Source: Halichondria panicea (taxonomy: Eukaryota > Porifera > Demospongiae > Suberitida > Halichondriidae). Taken from it: a stretch of DNA of 64,000 nucleotides. Location: contig NC_087378.1 in NCBI RefSeq assembly GCF_963675165.1, positions 6,071,205 to 6,135,204 on the forward strand. The letters are read 5' to 3'. The position numbers and the translations under genes are program-made. Shown here piece after piece: positions 1-12,664 of the stretch. Position 1 is the first letter of the stretch. Each line of letters opens with the position of its first letter. The notes under the pieces are model-generated. The model ran no database searches. It saw only the letters and a list, made by a program, of their open reading frames with translations, and was not told the DNA's origin.

Positions 1-148
1 TAAATGTTCGCGGTTTTCGCTGATAAAGCATGTACCCCGAACATTTATAACCGCAAATTTTCGAGGCACTAAATTTTCAGATTTTTAGGTCAATCCTTGA
101 AAACCTCAAACATTTCGTGCCTCGAAAATAACCAGCTATACGTACGGT
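1..148. mobile_element. Inverted-repeat element (TACCGTATAG family), cut by window edge
   Basis: This matches the right part of the element at 24029-24198. It has the same internal sequence with TTCGCGG and CGAAAATAACC motifs and ends in CTATACGTACGGTA. The left terminal repeat is outside the window. Confidence 0.6.
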
Positions 149-1969
149 ATTAATCATTAACAGAAACATCAATCATCCTATTTGCTAGTCCCTCTGGCAT
201 ACATGTACATATAATTATTAACATCTGAACTAGCTGGTCAGTAACTCTGTACGTAGTAACCTACTTTATGCAAATAGTGTGATGTGTTGTGCTAAAGATC
301 CTTGTCTCATATGATATCAGCCCCCCGGCCTCTTACCATTTAAAGGCAGGTGGTAGCTACAGGTTAAGCCATGCCTCAACAGTGAAGTACAGCTGCATGT
401 GACCTGTGGTTGCCTCTGGGCAAATTTTACTGGAAGTCCATATACAGCCATGTATCATCAGTCAAACTTTTAGAGAATTGTTTATTAAATACCTCCATGC
501 ATGCATGACCTTTTTTCCCTGCAATACAATACAAAATGGCACATATTTTCAGTGTAAACTGACCATCAATATTAATTGGTTGGCATTCAAACTTTGTTGT
601 ATAACTTAAGTTATTAAGATACGTAACAGTATATCCTATAGCGTGATTGTTTTGAGAGACAGGGAAGCTAGTGAACCCTGACCTTTCTTTGATGCCATAT
701 TGTTTGTGGGGAGTTGGAGGACATTAGGTGAAAGTTGCAGGTGTGCGTTCTCATTGCTCCCATATAACACACATACAGTAATTGTGTCTACATTGAGGTG
801 CTTAGTTTCTGTATCCCACGTATATAGGGTGAGGTCGACAAATACATTGAACAGCTGTTGTGTGTTCCCATAGTTTCTGTATCCCATCTTGTTATTGCCC
901 ATAGTTTTCACATCCCATACATACAGGGTACAGAGTAGAGTTCATTGTCAGGGTTAGGTTTCCATAGCATTTGTTCAATATTATACAGATAGGGTATTGC
1001 TTTCCATGATATAGTGTTTGAAGATACGTTAAGACATTAGTTTATTGAAAATGTCAGTGTCTCCGCACAGTACAGTTACCATAACCCACTGGCTTTGTCA
1101 GCAAGAGTGATTCCTCACTTTAGAATCTAGGATGTAGCTGTATAATATAAACATGTACCAATAGTGAAGTACAGACTACTGCCTGTACACCCTACAGGCA
1201 TGCAGTTACCTTCAAACAATCTCTGTGTGTTATTGCCTGCAGCTTGAAGGTAGTACGTACATGTATTATATGTAGCATTACCAATTCAAAGTGTGCATGG
1301 TCCGATATTGTTGGATATCGCAACAATATCGATTCAATTTTGTTTGTTATGTGTGAAGCTTCTGGTTAAATCATGATGTTTCATATTCATTGACATAATT
1401 TATGATGTGTGTCCATATTCGCGATGATGTAGCCATTAAATTGTATGTATGTATTCATGATTGCTTAGTTCAAGATCAATCATAGTCCTAGTCTGTTGTG
1501 TCTCTTTGTTCTATCCGGTCCGTACCAGTCCATGCCGGATATGAAGTACAAACGTATATCGGTCGTTAACCATATAATGTTATTCATAGCTTTGAATCTA
1601 AGCACAAAATCTGTGACCCATAAAGTTTACAGGTGCTGTTGTATTGTGTAAAGTGCATTGGGGAGATTTAGCTGAGCTTAGGGATATTATTCATTGTAAT
1701 ATTGGTACGTGACCCATATAACCACTTCTTGTGCTGTGTACTGTGTACTGTACTTACTGTTATGTCTTTATGGGTCCATTATAATTATGTGCAACATGTG
1801 TAGTTATTGGTTGGGTCAATAACTAGGTAGGCTGTTTTGTGGAATCTGTTGCTGGATTAGAGCATATTGAATGGCTGAGGTCAGAGAGTGCAGTTACATA
1901 CACATTTGGTACGTAGATACATCAGTATGTTCTGATTGAGTCTCTGTATACTGTAGTGACATTTACGCA

Positions 1970-2147
1970 TACCGTATAGCTGGTAATTTTCGTGGGGCAA
2001 AATATTCGTGATTTTCGTGATTGAATACTGGACCGCGAATATTTTACCCACGAATGAAGCGACCTTGCCTACCTTTGCCTGCAGTGCAAGCAGCAACCAC
2101 GAAAACATTGCCCCCCCCCCCCGAAAAAAATTACCCACTATATGGTA
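1970..2147. mobile_element. MITE, TACCGTATAG family
   Basis: The terminal inverted repeats are TACCGTATAGCTGGTAATTT on the left and, on the other strand, TACCATATAGTGGGTAATTT on the right, about 178 bp apart. The terminal TA pairs suggest TA target duplications, as in Tc1/mariner-type elements. No coding capacity is present. A C(12) homopolymer lies near 2111. Confidence 0.7.
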
Positions 2148-2244
2148 CAGAAACTCAATCAGTGTATATAGTTACATACATGTATATTGTATCGTACCTA
2201 TCTATCCACCTATTCATGCCATTCACAACCAGCTATTTCACTAG

Positions 2245-2605
2245 CCATTAATCAATTCACCTCTCCTCCCCAAACACACACAAGATTACAAAAATTGGAG
2301 GAATTTCTCTAAAGCTGCTGACAAACAGGAGATAGAACAGTGCCTACTGAACGTGGAAGACAAATTCAGACCAGATGGACACCATCGCCCTAACATTGAT
2401 GTTTTCAAAGCCAAGAAAGCGCTGCAAAAACTACACTCTATAGCTGAATCCATATACGATGACTCCTACATATTGGGTGGTCTACTACCTTCCTGCAAGG
2501 GAAATTCCCTCCCCAGAGAACATCACGTTGTCGAAATACCGTGACGGAGTTTGCAATCCAGAGAGGGGCCGGACCCTGAAAAAGATGATGTACACTTGTT
2601 TGTGA
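2245..2605 (+). pseudogene. Frame-broken coding relic, family unknown (copy 1)
   Basis: An open frame runs from 2245 to a TGA at 2542-2544, and its translation is protein-like (for example KAADKQEIEQCLLNVEDKF). From about 2470 a second frame becomes more plausible (YWVVYYLPAREIPSPENITL, then KYRDGVCNPERGRTLKKMMY) and ends with TGA at 2603-2605. This looks like one coding segment with a one-base frameshift, or two exons whose border I cannot place. The same break is in copy 2 at 26273-26633, so it predates the duplication. I do not recognise the family. Confidence 0.35.
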
Positions 2606-2999
2606 AAAGCAGAGAGGTCAAAGGTCGGTCAGAGAATAGATATCGTGCACAAGACAGTATTACTTTTTTGAGTAGCCAATCGATTAGTGTACATGTAGTT
2701 AGGGTGCATGTGGATTTTGTGGATTTTAATGATTTTTAATTATGCATAAGTAACGTTTTACTTGCAATTTTTATAGCTAAATAACTGTTTTTGTAGTGAA
2801 CTCCTACTATAGTCATGAGCCATGCTTCAAATTCTTTGATGCAGGTGGGCTTACTAATTCAATTTATTGAGTTTACTTATAAGTACAATGTACCATGTAG
2901 TATGTATGTTGTTTATTTAACCTAACAAGAAGAGCACTAGCATAAAGCACTAGCACTAGCATAAACGGCTGTACTATGACATCAGTCTTCTGCGTAATT

Positions 3000-5900
3000 A
3001 GCACGATAGCTAATGAAGTGTTAATAGTGTTGTTTTAAAAGAAAGTGTACGTACGTACATATTACTGTTTTATTTGCGTATGGATAAAGCTATAGTTGCG
3101 TGACCATCAATCTGCAAAATTAGGACACTAATCAATTCTGTCTACCTAGGCATGAACACTAATAGCCATATATACTAGGCTACGTATCTATGTGGGCGTA
3201 TACCCATGCAATGGAGCTCGTTATCCAATATGTACAAGACGCATAGTTACTTGTTTGTATCACACATTGGGACCCTAATAAAGCAGCGAGTTTGTTTAAC
3301 TATGATTACGATTGCTTTAGTAGGTTCCTATCACGCTCATAGATACATGTGGCTCTTATGCTGCAACTCGTGAATCTGGTATCCATGCCAACTGTACGTA
3401 TAATCGTGTTGTTTCTTGTCATATGTACCCTCATCTGTGTACACATATGCAAGCTACGTACATATATAGCCACCTTTAGAAGTGAAAACCTTCAATTTAT
3501 ATATATGAGCCTTGCATGGATTCTATGCAATAGCATAAAATTATACATATCTAATTACCTACATGTACGTATGTTGGATTCTAGGAATTTTAGAGCTATT
3601 CTATTGAATTCACACATAATACATCCTCTGAATAGTACATCTCATATGGTGTTGATAAATCACCATCCCATAGTATCTGGGCAGGATTACGTACTTTGTT
3701 TAGGTGAGAGTCAGGAAGAATGGGTCCGGCCCCACACTGACAGACAGACTGACTGGAGTCCAGGCATGTAGCCAGGTAGCTCATATAGTTCAACTGCTGT
3801 CTTCCTCTCTAGGAAACACTGACTGACTAAGTGTATCATATCTAGCATAGTTTGTTACTATTCTCCTCTTCAGGTCACTTGTGTGTGCATGATGTGATTC
3901 AACTACGTATGTTAGATGGATGTTGGGAACTATAATTAGCATGGTACTGGTATGCATTTTGTTTGCTGTTGCTATACTGTTTTATGTAAAGCACCAAGCA
4001 CAGTGCTGCCCCTGGTTTGCAGGCATTCCAGTACGACACTTTAATTGCTACAGCGTAGAACTGTCAGGCCTGTATATATGTCGTTGAGGTACTATGACGC
4101 ATGTGATATAATTATTCCTAGTCGCATCTCATTACAAAATCTTTACAGCCGTGTGTACAAGTGTACATTGCCATAATTGTTTCCTATTTTGCTATGTTAT
4201 GTTGACATTGATCATGTTACGTATGTTTGTGTATAGAGCATTAAATATGAAAAGACTTGATTGTTTACAGTGAATACCTTAATTAAAATCTTGTGGTATA
4301 ATTCGTGTCATGTTAGTCAAGCAATGTCTTTCTGAACACAATCCGACTATGCAATAATCTGTTTCTATGTTCTTAATATGCCATTTTCACAGAGGCATGT
4401 ACCTATGTACCAACTTAGTCACACTACAAAGTTTCCAGGAATTACTCTGTAACGCAATAAGCCAGCCATCCAAGAAATCGATTTCCATGTGAGGTCGGAA
4501 GTGATGAGTTATCATACAATAGGTACCATACTTCGTACCTGGAATGATTGGAAGCTTTCCTATAACATAACTGTTTAGGTAGCAAGAAGAGTAGTAATTC
4601 AAATTTATCCAACATCATCATGGTTGCACCATAATTATCTGTTCTCTGCATTGCATTATCTGTCCTTATTCATGTACTCCTGATCAAGCGTATGGTGTTT
4701 CAAAATCTGTCTACCTGGTGTTTTGAACGCCTAGACTTAGTGTCCAATTTGAAATCTGAGTAGTAATTTGGAATAAGTAATTGTGCAGCTATATCCTGTG
4801 TACTGCTAGTCCCACCACCCCCTTCACATTCACTCACACTTTGGTGATATATGAATAGAGGTGTTGTTTTGCCTTGTATTACCATAAAAGTGATTCTGTT
4901 TTAGCAGTAGCTGTGGCATGGAATGATGTGTTGCTTTGGTATTCTACTTCCTCTGGTTGATTAACTCATTTGATTTCAACAAACACACGTACTCCACCAA
5001 GTCTAACGTGACTCAATATGTTGGCATGATATATTCAATAATATATACAAACAAACGAGGATCACATTTCAGTTTAATAGTAAATCTGTACGAATCTATG
5101 ATGTCTATCACCTACAGAGATCAGATCTAGTTTTACCGTTTGCCGCGGATATATTTCTTTTCGTCGTCATTACCATGGATGCATTTCCGTCGTTATTATC
5201 ATGTCTGTGCTTGGAAGAGGGGGTGGGCATAGCTAGACAGAAACATTACCCACCTTGTAAATAACTGTATCAGCTCGGCTTTTAAGTGAATGGGAGCTTT
5301 ATTGTATTACGGTGTCAATGCACACACTTGAGGTTCAATTATCATATAGGGTGTGTGTTTAGTGTGTAGCATAAAAATATTGTGATTAAAGGAATAATCA
5401 AAGGGTGGGAGAAAGTGTATATTTATGTAGGAAATCAGTGTTTTCCTGCGACCAGTAGGCATGTCTCTTACTGGTATGACAATAACAACTGCCTAACTGT
5501 CTCCTGTCGGGAAATGTTGTGTGCATGATCAACCCTCACTGTTTGCGACGATGATCGATGAAGGAAGGAAACTGGATCACGAATAAATTAAATATGTTTA
5601 TGAAATAATAACAGGCATGAAAGTGGCCAATTTAAAGAGACACAATATCCCTTTTAATTCATTAATGGTCCGTTGATTTTCTTTAGGCCTTGGTATGTAA
5701 TTTGTAAGTGTGCCATAACAACTTTACTCAGGTGGCGCTGATTATACGGCCAAGTGACCTCTTGCACGAGAAAGATCCCTTCCACCGTGGTTCATCGAGC
5801 TTGTATTCATGTTGGCCTCGTGGGGGTGGGAATGGTTTAATAAGATCATTCATTCACATCCTGGATGTGTCATGTGCCTGCATGTGCATGTGTGTGTACG

Positions 5901-8900
5901 TGCAGGCAAGTGGGTGCAAGTGTTTGATTGAAATGAAATATGTATTGTAATCGACTGTTTTGAATAGAATCCATCAAATTGTAGATTGTTGATGCAATTT
6001 GGGAATGCCATTTCTGTTTGCGTGTACTTGTGTATTGAGTGTGGGTGTAGGTGTTTGCATACATGGTTATGTATATAACTGTGTGTGTGTGTGTGTGTGT
6101 GTGTGCTGTGTGTTTATGGGTGTGTTTTGCGTGTGTAGCAGCCTGTGTGCATGTGGGTATGTGTGCTTGTGTGTATTCTTGTGTGCTTGTGTGCCTCTGT
6201 TTTCCTTTTTTTTCCTGCCACCCTGGTCTGTTTTGGGGGATTAAAAGTCTGTGAAACATAAGATCAACTTGGTGTGGCCTAGCAAAGATTATGTTATGTG
6301 CTCCACCTTAAGAGACATATGATCCACGTGTGTTGATATCAATGCAATTTAGGAGAGATACGTACGTACTTTTATGTGATGATTAGTCATAATCATTTTG
6401 TGAGGGCATGCTAGTCCACGAAGGAATGATTGTTTTCGTTTTTGCATTTTTTTAGTATTCATGTAATTTGCGGTATGATAGTTTGTCATAATTATCTCAG
6501 TTTATTGCACCACCCAAACCTACACTTTGACAGTTTGTTGTTCACTGTTTTGTGCCCACTTTAAGTTGGTGTACCCACTGACACAATTTGTTCAACTTAA
6601 TAATGGATTAAACCTCCAGGGAATTTTTGGCAAACCTTAAAATGTTACACTTACTTACATTATTTGGAAGATTTAGCATTGACCATCTCTTTAACCACAG
6701 TTACTACCGGTAGAGCGTTTTTAACAGTCATAATTTGTACTGAACTTGCTATGAACAACAAATGTAATTGCATGTTTATAACAGATATGTGATCAGCGAT
6801 TAGCACTGCGACGTCAGTCTGTTAACCTGAAAAACATGCCAAATAATAGTATTGCATAGACTTCTCGGCAGGCTATTATTTGAATATCGAGAAGAGGCAC
6901 GCTTACTGAAGAATGCTAGGATTTTGATTATCATTGTACGTGCAGATAGTAGCCTAAGGCAGTGATGACATGTGCACATGTTGTAAAACATGTTTTTGTG
7001 GGTACATTTTGTTGGGTTCTGTGTACAAATAGCTCACAACATGAGCTTGAATACTTGCACACTCTTGTGTACGTTACCTCATCACTATTGGTACACTCAT
7101 GAAGTGATGTTGTTTATCTCTTGACGACAGAAGTATGTCCATAACTCGCTCAGTTCAAAGACCTTGTTTTGGTAAAAAATGCAATTTATTCATTTCGAGT
7201 GACAATTTTGTAGACAAACATTGCATTATCGATTCTTGCTGAAATAGACATGTTTTACTGTGATAATCCCACCGCCATTGTGAATGAGCTAATTGATCAT
7301 CTCACTATTACATGCAATTTTCTTCTTGTCATACAGATTTAGAGACTATAGTTGATCTGATGGTCTTGTAATGTGCATTGTGTAAATCATATAGATGTGC
7401 AGCTAATCAAGTACACAAACTGAGTGACATTTTTGCAGTGATGAGAGACTAACTAGCCTACAAGCTTACCCTCTTTGTGTGAAACATATCTGCTTTATAC
7501 ACCGACATCTTAGTAAGTACAGGCACGTACGTTGGATGGATGATTACCCATGGGTTGCTATTGAATCAGCTAAACTCTATTGTCCATGCAACTGGTTTGT
7601 ACGCTCCCACTAATAGCATACGAGTATAATAGTAGTTGTTATTTCTGCTCCGTTAGCTAATGTTGTCTTATGTTTTCTCTCGTGTTTGTTTCTATATTGG
7701 AGCATAAGAAAATATTGTGAGCGTTTCTATTAGTTAGCCTTGAGTCGGTTTGCTAACCTGTTGCCATGGCATTGCATAGGAATTAGAGAGGAGAAGATCT
7801 CTGCATAGCGAAACCTCTTTACTTCAATGCATGTACATAATTATATATATAATTATGTTAAATATGAACTTACACCAGTCATATAATTATATTACTGTCT
7901 AGGTTTGCTGTACTCGATGAATGCATGTGAACGCATTAAAGAGCAGGAAGCAAATAGGCCAATAATTTAACCACAAGGTCACATATAAACACAATATAGA
8001 TCACCAGCTATAGCTATATAGTTCCTTTTTAGGAAATGTGTACTATATTGTCTTCACAAAGAAGTCAAAGTATCGTTAGTAGCCCATCGATATAACCATG
8101 TAGGAATAAAACAGTCACTGTGTTATCTTATGCTGTATATAGCCATGTGTAACCGTATATTCACAAACAATACTCAGCATGCTTGTTTAACTTAAGAAAA
8201 TTAAGCTTAGGTACACATTCGGTACTGTCTTGTCTCATAGCCTAGCACTCAAAACCTACATTATAACTGTTCGATTCATTACCCAATGTAATCATTCAAT
8301 TATGGGGTATGCAATCCTTTTAGTGACTCATTTTACTATTGTAGAGAGCTCGAGACAGGTGCGGAGTCAATTAGTATCACTATACAAGACTAGTGTCCTT
8401 CAGTACAACACTGTGAGCATTGTGCACATAATAATGAATGTTAATAACATTCATGCGTCTCACTGGTAGTCTAGGTGCATGCATTACTCGGTATTCATGA
8501 AGGCAGGTTAATGCACTGTTCCTGCCATAGCATCCTCTTTCTAAAACAGGTGCCCAAACAATCCAAAAAGAAACCATACTTTTAACTGTACTCTTGTACT
8601 CTGAGGTCATACACACAGTTTTACCATCTAGTTTTACGTAAGTTTTGAGTTTCTTGTGTGGAAGTAATGGTATATATAGATCCCTGCACATTTTTAGAAT
8701 CAGTGGAAGCTAGAACTTAGGTATATGATTGACTCTGGGTGGCGAGCAGAATATTGGCACCTCCCCATAGTTAAGATGTTGCTCAAACCCTCTCACATAT
8801 ATACCACCTTTGTAATGCCCATGCACAAAGGGATGGTCCATTAGTTGATAAGAGCAACACACATGCGGAAACCCACACCATCTGAATGTATAATGTGTAC

Positions 8901-9540
8901 ACACGCCGTATGAGGAAAAAACACATCTTGATCGTCCATAACAACTGCAATCTGCCAAAAATTTTTGTCTAAGTGTATCACCAAGGTGACGTAATTGCTG
9001 ATTTGGTTGTTCTTTTGAGTGTTGTGTCAGTTACTAAGTTTGTTCACGTAGTCAGCCAAACATTAATTTATGTATTTATAAATCGGTCGCATCCGCTTTA
9101 GATCTACTTAGTGTTTACTAATTTTGGAGAAATGCATGTAGAGCCAATTAAACGTCACTAAATAGATTAGCAATTTCACGTCACTAAGGAGTATAGGTGC
9201 ATGGTTTGTTTAATCAGGGCCAAAGAGTTTATTTGAAGTATCAAACTTAGACAGATATCTCTCATCATAACTTAATAACTATGCCCTTGGAAACTTTAAA
9301 TGTGCAAATGCATGATGATGTAACATTGGACTACACTGCTCACAAGACTATCAGATCTTAGAAAAGTCGATGATTCTGACTGCACATTTACGTAATAATG
9401 TTTCTATCTGTTTCTCTATTGATAATAATTTATGTCAAACATTGTTGTAAACACCCTTAGTGTATAGCAGGCTATGGACATGCCTCTGAGTAACTTAAAT
9501 TAAATTACTAGCAGCAGGAGTAGATGAATTACCTATAGTC
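3000..9540. other. Long stretch with no supported gene (copy 1)
   Basis: About 6.5 kb of AT-rich sequence contains only short open frames, and these are not kept intact between the two duplicate copies. It holds a TG microsatellite at 6080-6105 and nothing else I can identify. Minus-strand frames near 8380-8960 give protein-like strings, but indels between the copies break the upper one. Confidence 0.6.
6080..6105. repeat. (TG)n microsatellite
   Basis: A run of 13 TG dinucleotides is followed by about 100 bp of looser TG-rich sequence. Copy 2 has a shorter run at 30049-30069. The long open frames across it on both strands come from the repeat itself. Confidence 0.95.
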
Positions 9541-9612
9541 TTTTTAATGTGCCATTTTTAAACGTTTCAAATCACATTACAAACACACAAACAGGTGAAA
9601 AGTAAACAATTA

Positions 9613-10599
9613 TTACAGAGTTGCAATGAGAGAATTCATGTGATTATGATGATGTGTGCGAGTGCTCAATACTGACAGAATAAGTTCGTGATGACTGAGG
9701 TCTGTAGCCTTCTCGAATGAGTTAGTGAGTGCATTAGTGTTCGCTTTGTGTCCAATCAGTACTAGGACCACTTCGATGTTGTTGAAATATGTGGCCACAT
9801 GTAGAGGAGTCCAGCCATTCTTGTCTCGAGTTTCAGTCGATATCAGATGCGATGCACATACAAGTTCTGTTAATTTTGCATAGTTCTTTGTAGCTGCTAG
9901 ATGCAGTAGTGAGCAATATGGAGTATTGTTCTTTAGGAAAGTGTTCAAAGAGTGACATTCATTGTGCTTTCTGTAGTAGTCTTGAACGAGCTGGATCACA
10001 GAATCTTCACTTTCAATCGATGAATCAGTTGTGGATGATTTAGTCACTTGATTTTCCAATTCTCTTCTGAAGCGTGTCAAGTTAGCATCTAGTAGTAGCC
10101 TTGCCATTTCAATGTTCTCAGCGAGATCGATAGGTATCTCCCCAGCCATGTTCTCTGAGTGCAACATTGTGTCAATATCTTTGCAAGAGCAGATTATCAA
10201 CTCGGCTGCTTCGTAATCGTCCATTGCAGCTGCAACATGGAGTACGTTCCAGTCTTCTGGATCACGAACTGAGACATCTGCTCCAGCATTAATTAGCATT
10301 TGCAGGGAGTTGAGCTGCCCTTCGAAAATGGCTCTCATGACTGGAGGAAGGCCACTGGGTTCTTTCTCATTCATAGCCTCAGGCCCAAAGTCTTTCACCA
10401 ATTGCTTGATTTCTTTTAGATCTCCATTAGTGACTGCTTGCTGGATTAACACTCCTAGAGGAAAGTGTACTCCTTTCTTGGTCTTCTTTTCTTCGACTGG
10501 GACCAGTGACTCAGATGTTGAGAGAACTGGGAGGCTCATTCTCCTCTTGTTTAGCCTTTCAAGGCTAATTCTTCTTGTCTTTGAGTCATTGGAAGACAT
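9613..10599 (-). CDS. MYPT/PPP1R27-like ankyrin protein, paralogue A
   Basis: Intronless 328-residue frame starting at ATG, 63 bp from a TATA box (10662-10670). The basic N-terminus has two RRxS sites (RRIS 9-12, RRMS 19-22), typical of protein kinase A targets. KGVHF (42-46) fits the RVxF-type PP1 docking consensus and sits directly before the ankyrin repeats, as in MYPT1 (PPP1R12) and PPP1R27. A first ankyrin block covers about 50-175 (INAGADVSVRD, NVLHVAAAMDD). An acidic linker follows, then a second block at about 228-310 (LLHLAATKNYAKL, GWTPLHVATYFNN). This two-block layout matches the MYPT ankyrin domain, but the long C-terminal tail of MYPT1 is absent. A likely role is a small cytosolic PP1-targeting subunit. 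A possible poly(A) signal ATTAAA lies at 9543-9548 on the minus strand. It differs from copy 34164-35150 by four residues. Confidence 0.85.
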   Translation of the reverse strand: MSSNDSKTRRISLERLNKRRMSLPVLSTSESLVPVEEKKTKKGVHFPLGVLIQQAVTNGDLKEIKQLVKDFGPEAMNEKEPSGLPPVMRAIFEGQLNSLQMLINAGADVSVRDPEDWNVLHVAAAMDDYEAAELIICSCKDIDTMLHSENMAGEIPIDLAENIEMARLLLDANLTRFRRELENQVTKSSTTDSSIESEDSVIQLVQDYYRKHNECHSLNTFLKNNTPYCSLLHLAATKNYAKLTELVCASHLISTETRDKNGWTPLHVATYFNNIEVVLVLIGHKANTNALTNSFEKATDLSHHELILSVLSTRTHHHNHMNSLIATL

Positions 10600-10661
10600 T
10601 AGTTTGGCTTTTTCTGTTTTCAGAATTGTTGTTCAGATGTGTTGACTGCAGCGAAAGAGCC

Positions 10662-10670
10662 CTTTTTATA
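10662..10670 (-). promoter_or_regulatory. TATA box of ankyrin paralogue A
   Basis: The minus strand reads TATAAAAAG 63 bp upstream of the ATG. A start site about 30 bp downstream would give a 5' leader of roughly 35-40 nt. All four paralogues keep a TATA box here. Confidence 0.7.
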
Positions 10671-10868
10671 ATTGCAGTGGTCAGGAAGTAGACTCGCTAA
10701 CCACTCCCATATTTTCCAGAAGCACTAATTAACTAATAATTATTGGTTTTCTTGTACATAATTATAGTACTTCTTCTAGCCGAGTTTTTAGTGTCTGTAG
10801 GGCCTAAGCTTAAAACTTTATTTTTCAGTTGGGTTTTATTTTCGCCAATTTTGCTCAAAAGCGGAAGA

Positions 10869-11040
10869 TACAATGCTGTTAATTAAGCTAGCCTAGTTAG
10901 TCTCACGGACCCGACCCTGAAATATAGGCTGGTCTACGAGACTAGAGCTAGCCTCGATACCTGAGCGGCTTGTCAGTCTAGAGGTTAACACAAAGCTAGC
11001 TGGTCTCGAGGACATACAGAACTAAACTCAGCAAGAAAGA
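10869..11040. mobile_element. 172-bp segment present only in copy 1
   Basis: Copy 2 joins GCGGAAGA directly to GAGAAGGTAG, whereas copy 1 has 172 bp between them. Four bases of overlap (AAGA) are shared at the junction. The segment includes TAGCCTCGAT...AGAGGTTA at about 10954-10991, related to the mini-palindrome family, and nearby GGCTGGTCTACGAGACTAG. It is an insertion in copy 1 or a deletion in copy 2. Confidence 0.6.
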
Positions 11041-11612
11041 GAAGGTAGCAATTAATGACCTTAATCAAGTTAACTATATAAGGTCAAGTGCTTCCCACCT
11101 CCTCTGAGTCTCATGCCAGGATATGTACTTTGCACTGAATCTGCACTGTCAGTTAACCTTAGGTAATAATTATGACCTAAACGATTTTCTCTCTGTTACA
11201 GTTTAATACGGAGTATTAAAGAAAAAAAGGATGAAGTAAATTGTCATAATAATATTATAATTATTAGTGGCTAAGGTTAATTGTGTCCTCCCTTCTCTGC
11301 TGCACTGACACCATAGATACTTAGATACTAGCGTCTATGCTGCTACATTACAAAACTAGCTGATCAACACATCTACTTTGTCAATATATGCCAGGCAAAA
11401 CAATTAAACCATTATGATTAAACCAACCACAATAATTATGGCTTTCAGGCTTTCAGCACTAGCAGGCCGTAAGGCTATGAGTATGCCTCTGAATAACCTT
11501 CAAATACTCAATTAAACTATTGGTAGCTTATAGTCTCACCATTCTTCATTTGTATGAAATCACATTGTACAAACACAAAGAAACACACAAACAGGTGAAA
11601 AATAAATAATTA

Positions 11613-12590
11613 TTACTGAGTTGCAATGAGAGAATTCATGTGATTATGAGGAAGTGTGCGAGTGCTCAATACTGACAGAATAAGTTCGTGATGACTGAGG
11701 TCAGTAGCTTTCTCGAATGAGTTAGTGAGTGCATTAGTGTTCGCTTTGTGTCCAATCAGTACTAGGACCACTTCGATGTTGTTGAAATATGTGGCCACAT
11801 GTAGAGGAGTCCAGCCATTCTTGTCTCGAGTTTCAGTCGATATCAGATGCGATGCACATACAAGTTCTGTTAATTTTGCATAGTTCTTTGTAGCTGCTAG
11901 ATGCAGTAGTGAGCAATATGGAGTATTGTTCTTTAAGAAAGTGTTCAAAGAGTGACATTCATTGTGCTTTCTGTAGTAGTCTTGAACGAGCTGGATCACA
12001 GAATCTTCACTTTCAATCGATGAATCAGTTGTAGATGATTTGGTCACTTGATTTTCCAATTCTCTTTTGAAGTGTGTCAAGTTAGCATCTAGTAGTAGCC
12101 TTGCCATTTCAATGTTCTCAGCGAGATCGATAGGTCTCTCCCCAGCCATGTTCTCTGAGTGCAACATTGTGTCAATATCTTTGCAAGAGCAGATTATCAG
12201 CTCGGCTGCTTTGTAATCGTCCATTGCAGCTGCCACATGGAGTACGTTCCAGTCTTCTAGATCACGGACTGAGACATCTGCTCCAGCATTAATTAGCATT
12301 TGCAGGGAGTCGAGCTGCCCTTCGAAAATGGCTCTCATGACTGGAGGAAGGCCACTGGGTTCTTTCTCATTCATAGCCTCAGGCCCAAAGTCTTTCACCA
12401 ATTGCTTAATTTCTTTTAGATCTCCATTAGTGACTGCTTGCTGCATTAACACTCCTAGAGGAAAGTGTACTCCTTTTTTGGTCTTGACTGGGACCAGTGA
12501 CTCAGATGTTGGGAGAACTGGGAGGCTCATTCTCCTCTTGTTCAGCCTTTCAAGGCTAATTCTTCTTGTCTTTGAGTTAGTGGAAGACAT
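11613..12590 (-). CDS. MYPT/PPP1R27-like ankyrin protein, paralogue B
   Basis: Intronless, 325 residues from the ATG that matches the other three genes. The frame opens further upstream only through a GTG, which is not a credible start here. It keeps the RRIS and RRMS sites, the KGVHF PP1 docking motif and both ankyrin blocks. Compared with A, C and D it has lost three residues just before the docking motif. It shares DYKAAEL, DANLTH and STRTLP with paralogue D (36024-37010), so B and D are the positional pair. Its TATA box is conserved, but the sequence beyond it is unlike the other three promoters because the duplication ends there. Confidence 0.85.
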   Translation of the reverse strand: MSSTNSKTRRISLERLNKRRMSLPVLPTSESLVPVKTKKGVHFPLGVLMQQAVTNGDLKEIKQLVKDFGPEAMNEKEPSGLPPVMRAIFEGQLDSLQMLINAGADVSVRDLEDWNVLHVAAAMDDYKAAELIICSCKDIDTMLHSENMAGERPIDLAENIEMARLLLDANLTHFKRELENQVTKSSTTDSSIESEDSVIQLVQDYYRKHNECHSLNTFLKNNTPYCSLLHLAATKNYAKLTELVCASHLISTETRDKNGWTPLHVATYFNNIEVVLVLIGHKANTNALTNSFEKATDLSHHELILSVLSTRTLPHNHMNSLIATQ

Positions 12591-12655
12591 TTTAACTAAT
12601 TTCACTTTTCTGTTTTTAGAATTGTTGTTCAGATGTTTGCTGCAGCTAAAGAGCC

Positions 12656-12664
12656 GTTTTTATA
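12656..12664 (-). promoter_or_regulatory. TATA box of ankyrin paralogue B, next to duplication edge
   Basis: The minus strand reads TATAAAAAC. Homology with the other paralogue promoters ends within a few bases upstream. The new upstream sequence includes TGCGCATGCGTA (12681-12692), close to the NRF1 consensus YGCGCAYGCGCR. Confidence 0.6.

Noticed and set aside
5870..6259. Open frames across the TG-rich tract
   Set aside because: They are low-complexity repeats of Cys-Val or Thr-His type and differ between the two copies because of microsatellite length.
8380..8958. Two protein-like minus-strand frames, possibly exons
   Set aside because: In copy 2 the first is broken by an indel near 33110 and the second gains residues; no splice model or family fits.
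12591..12605. Five extra N-terminal residues for ankyrin paralogue B
   Set aside because: They depend on a GTG start; the ATG at 12590 matches the other three paralogues.
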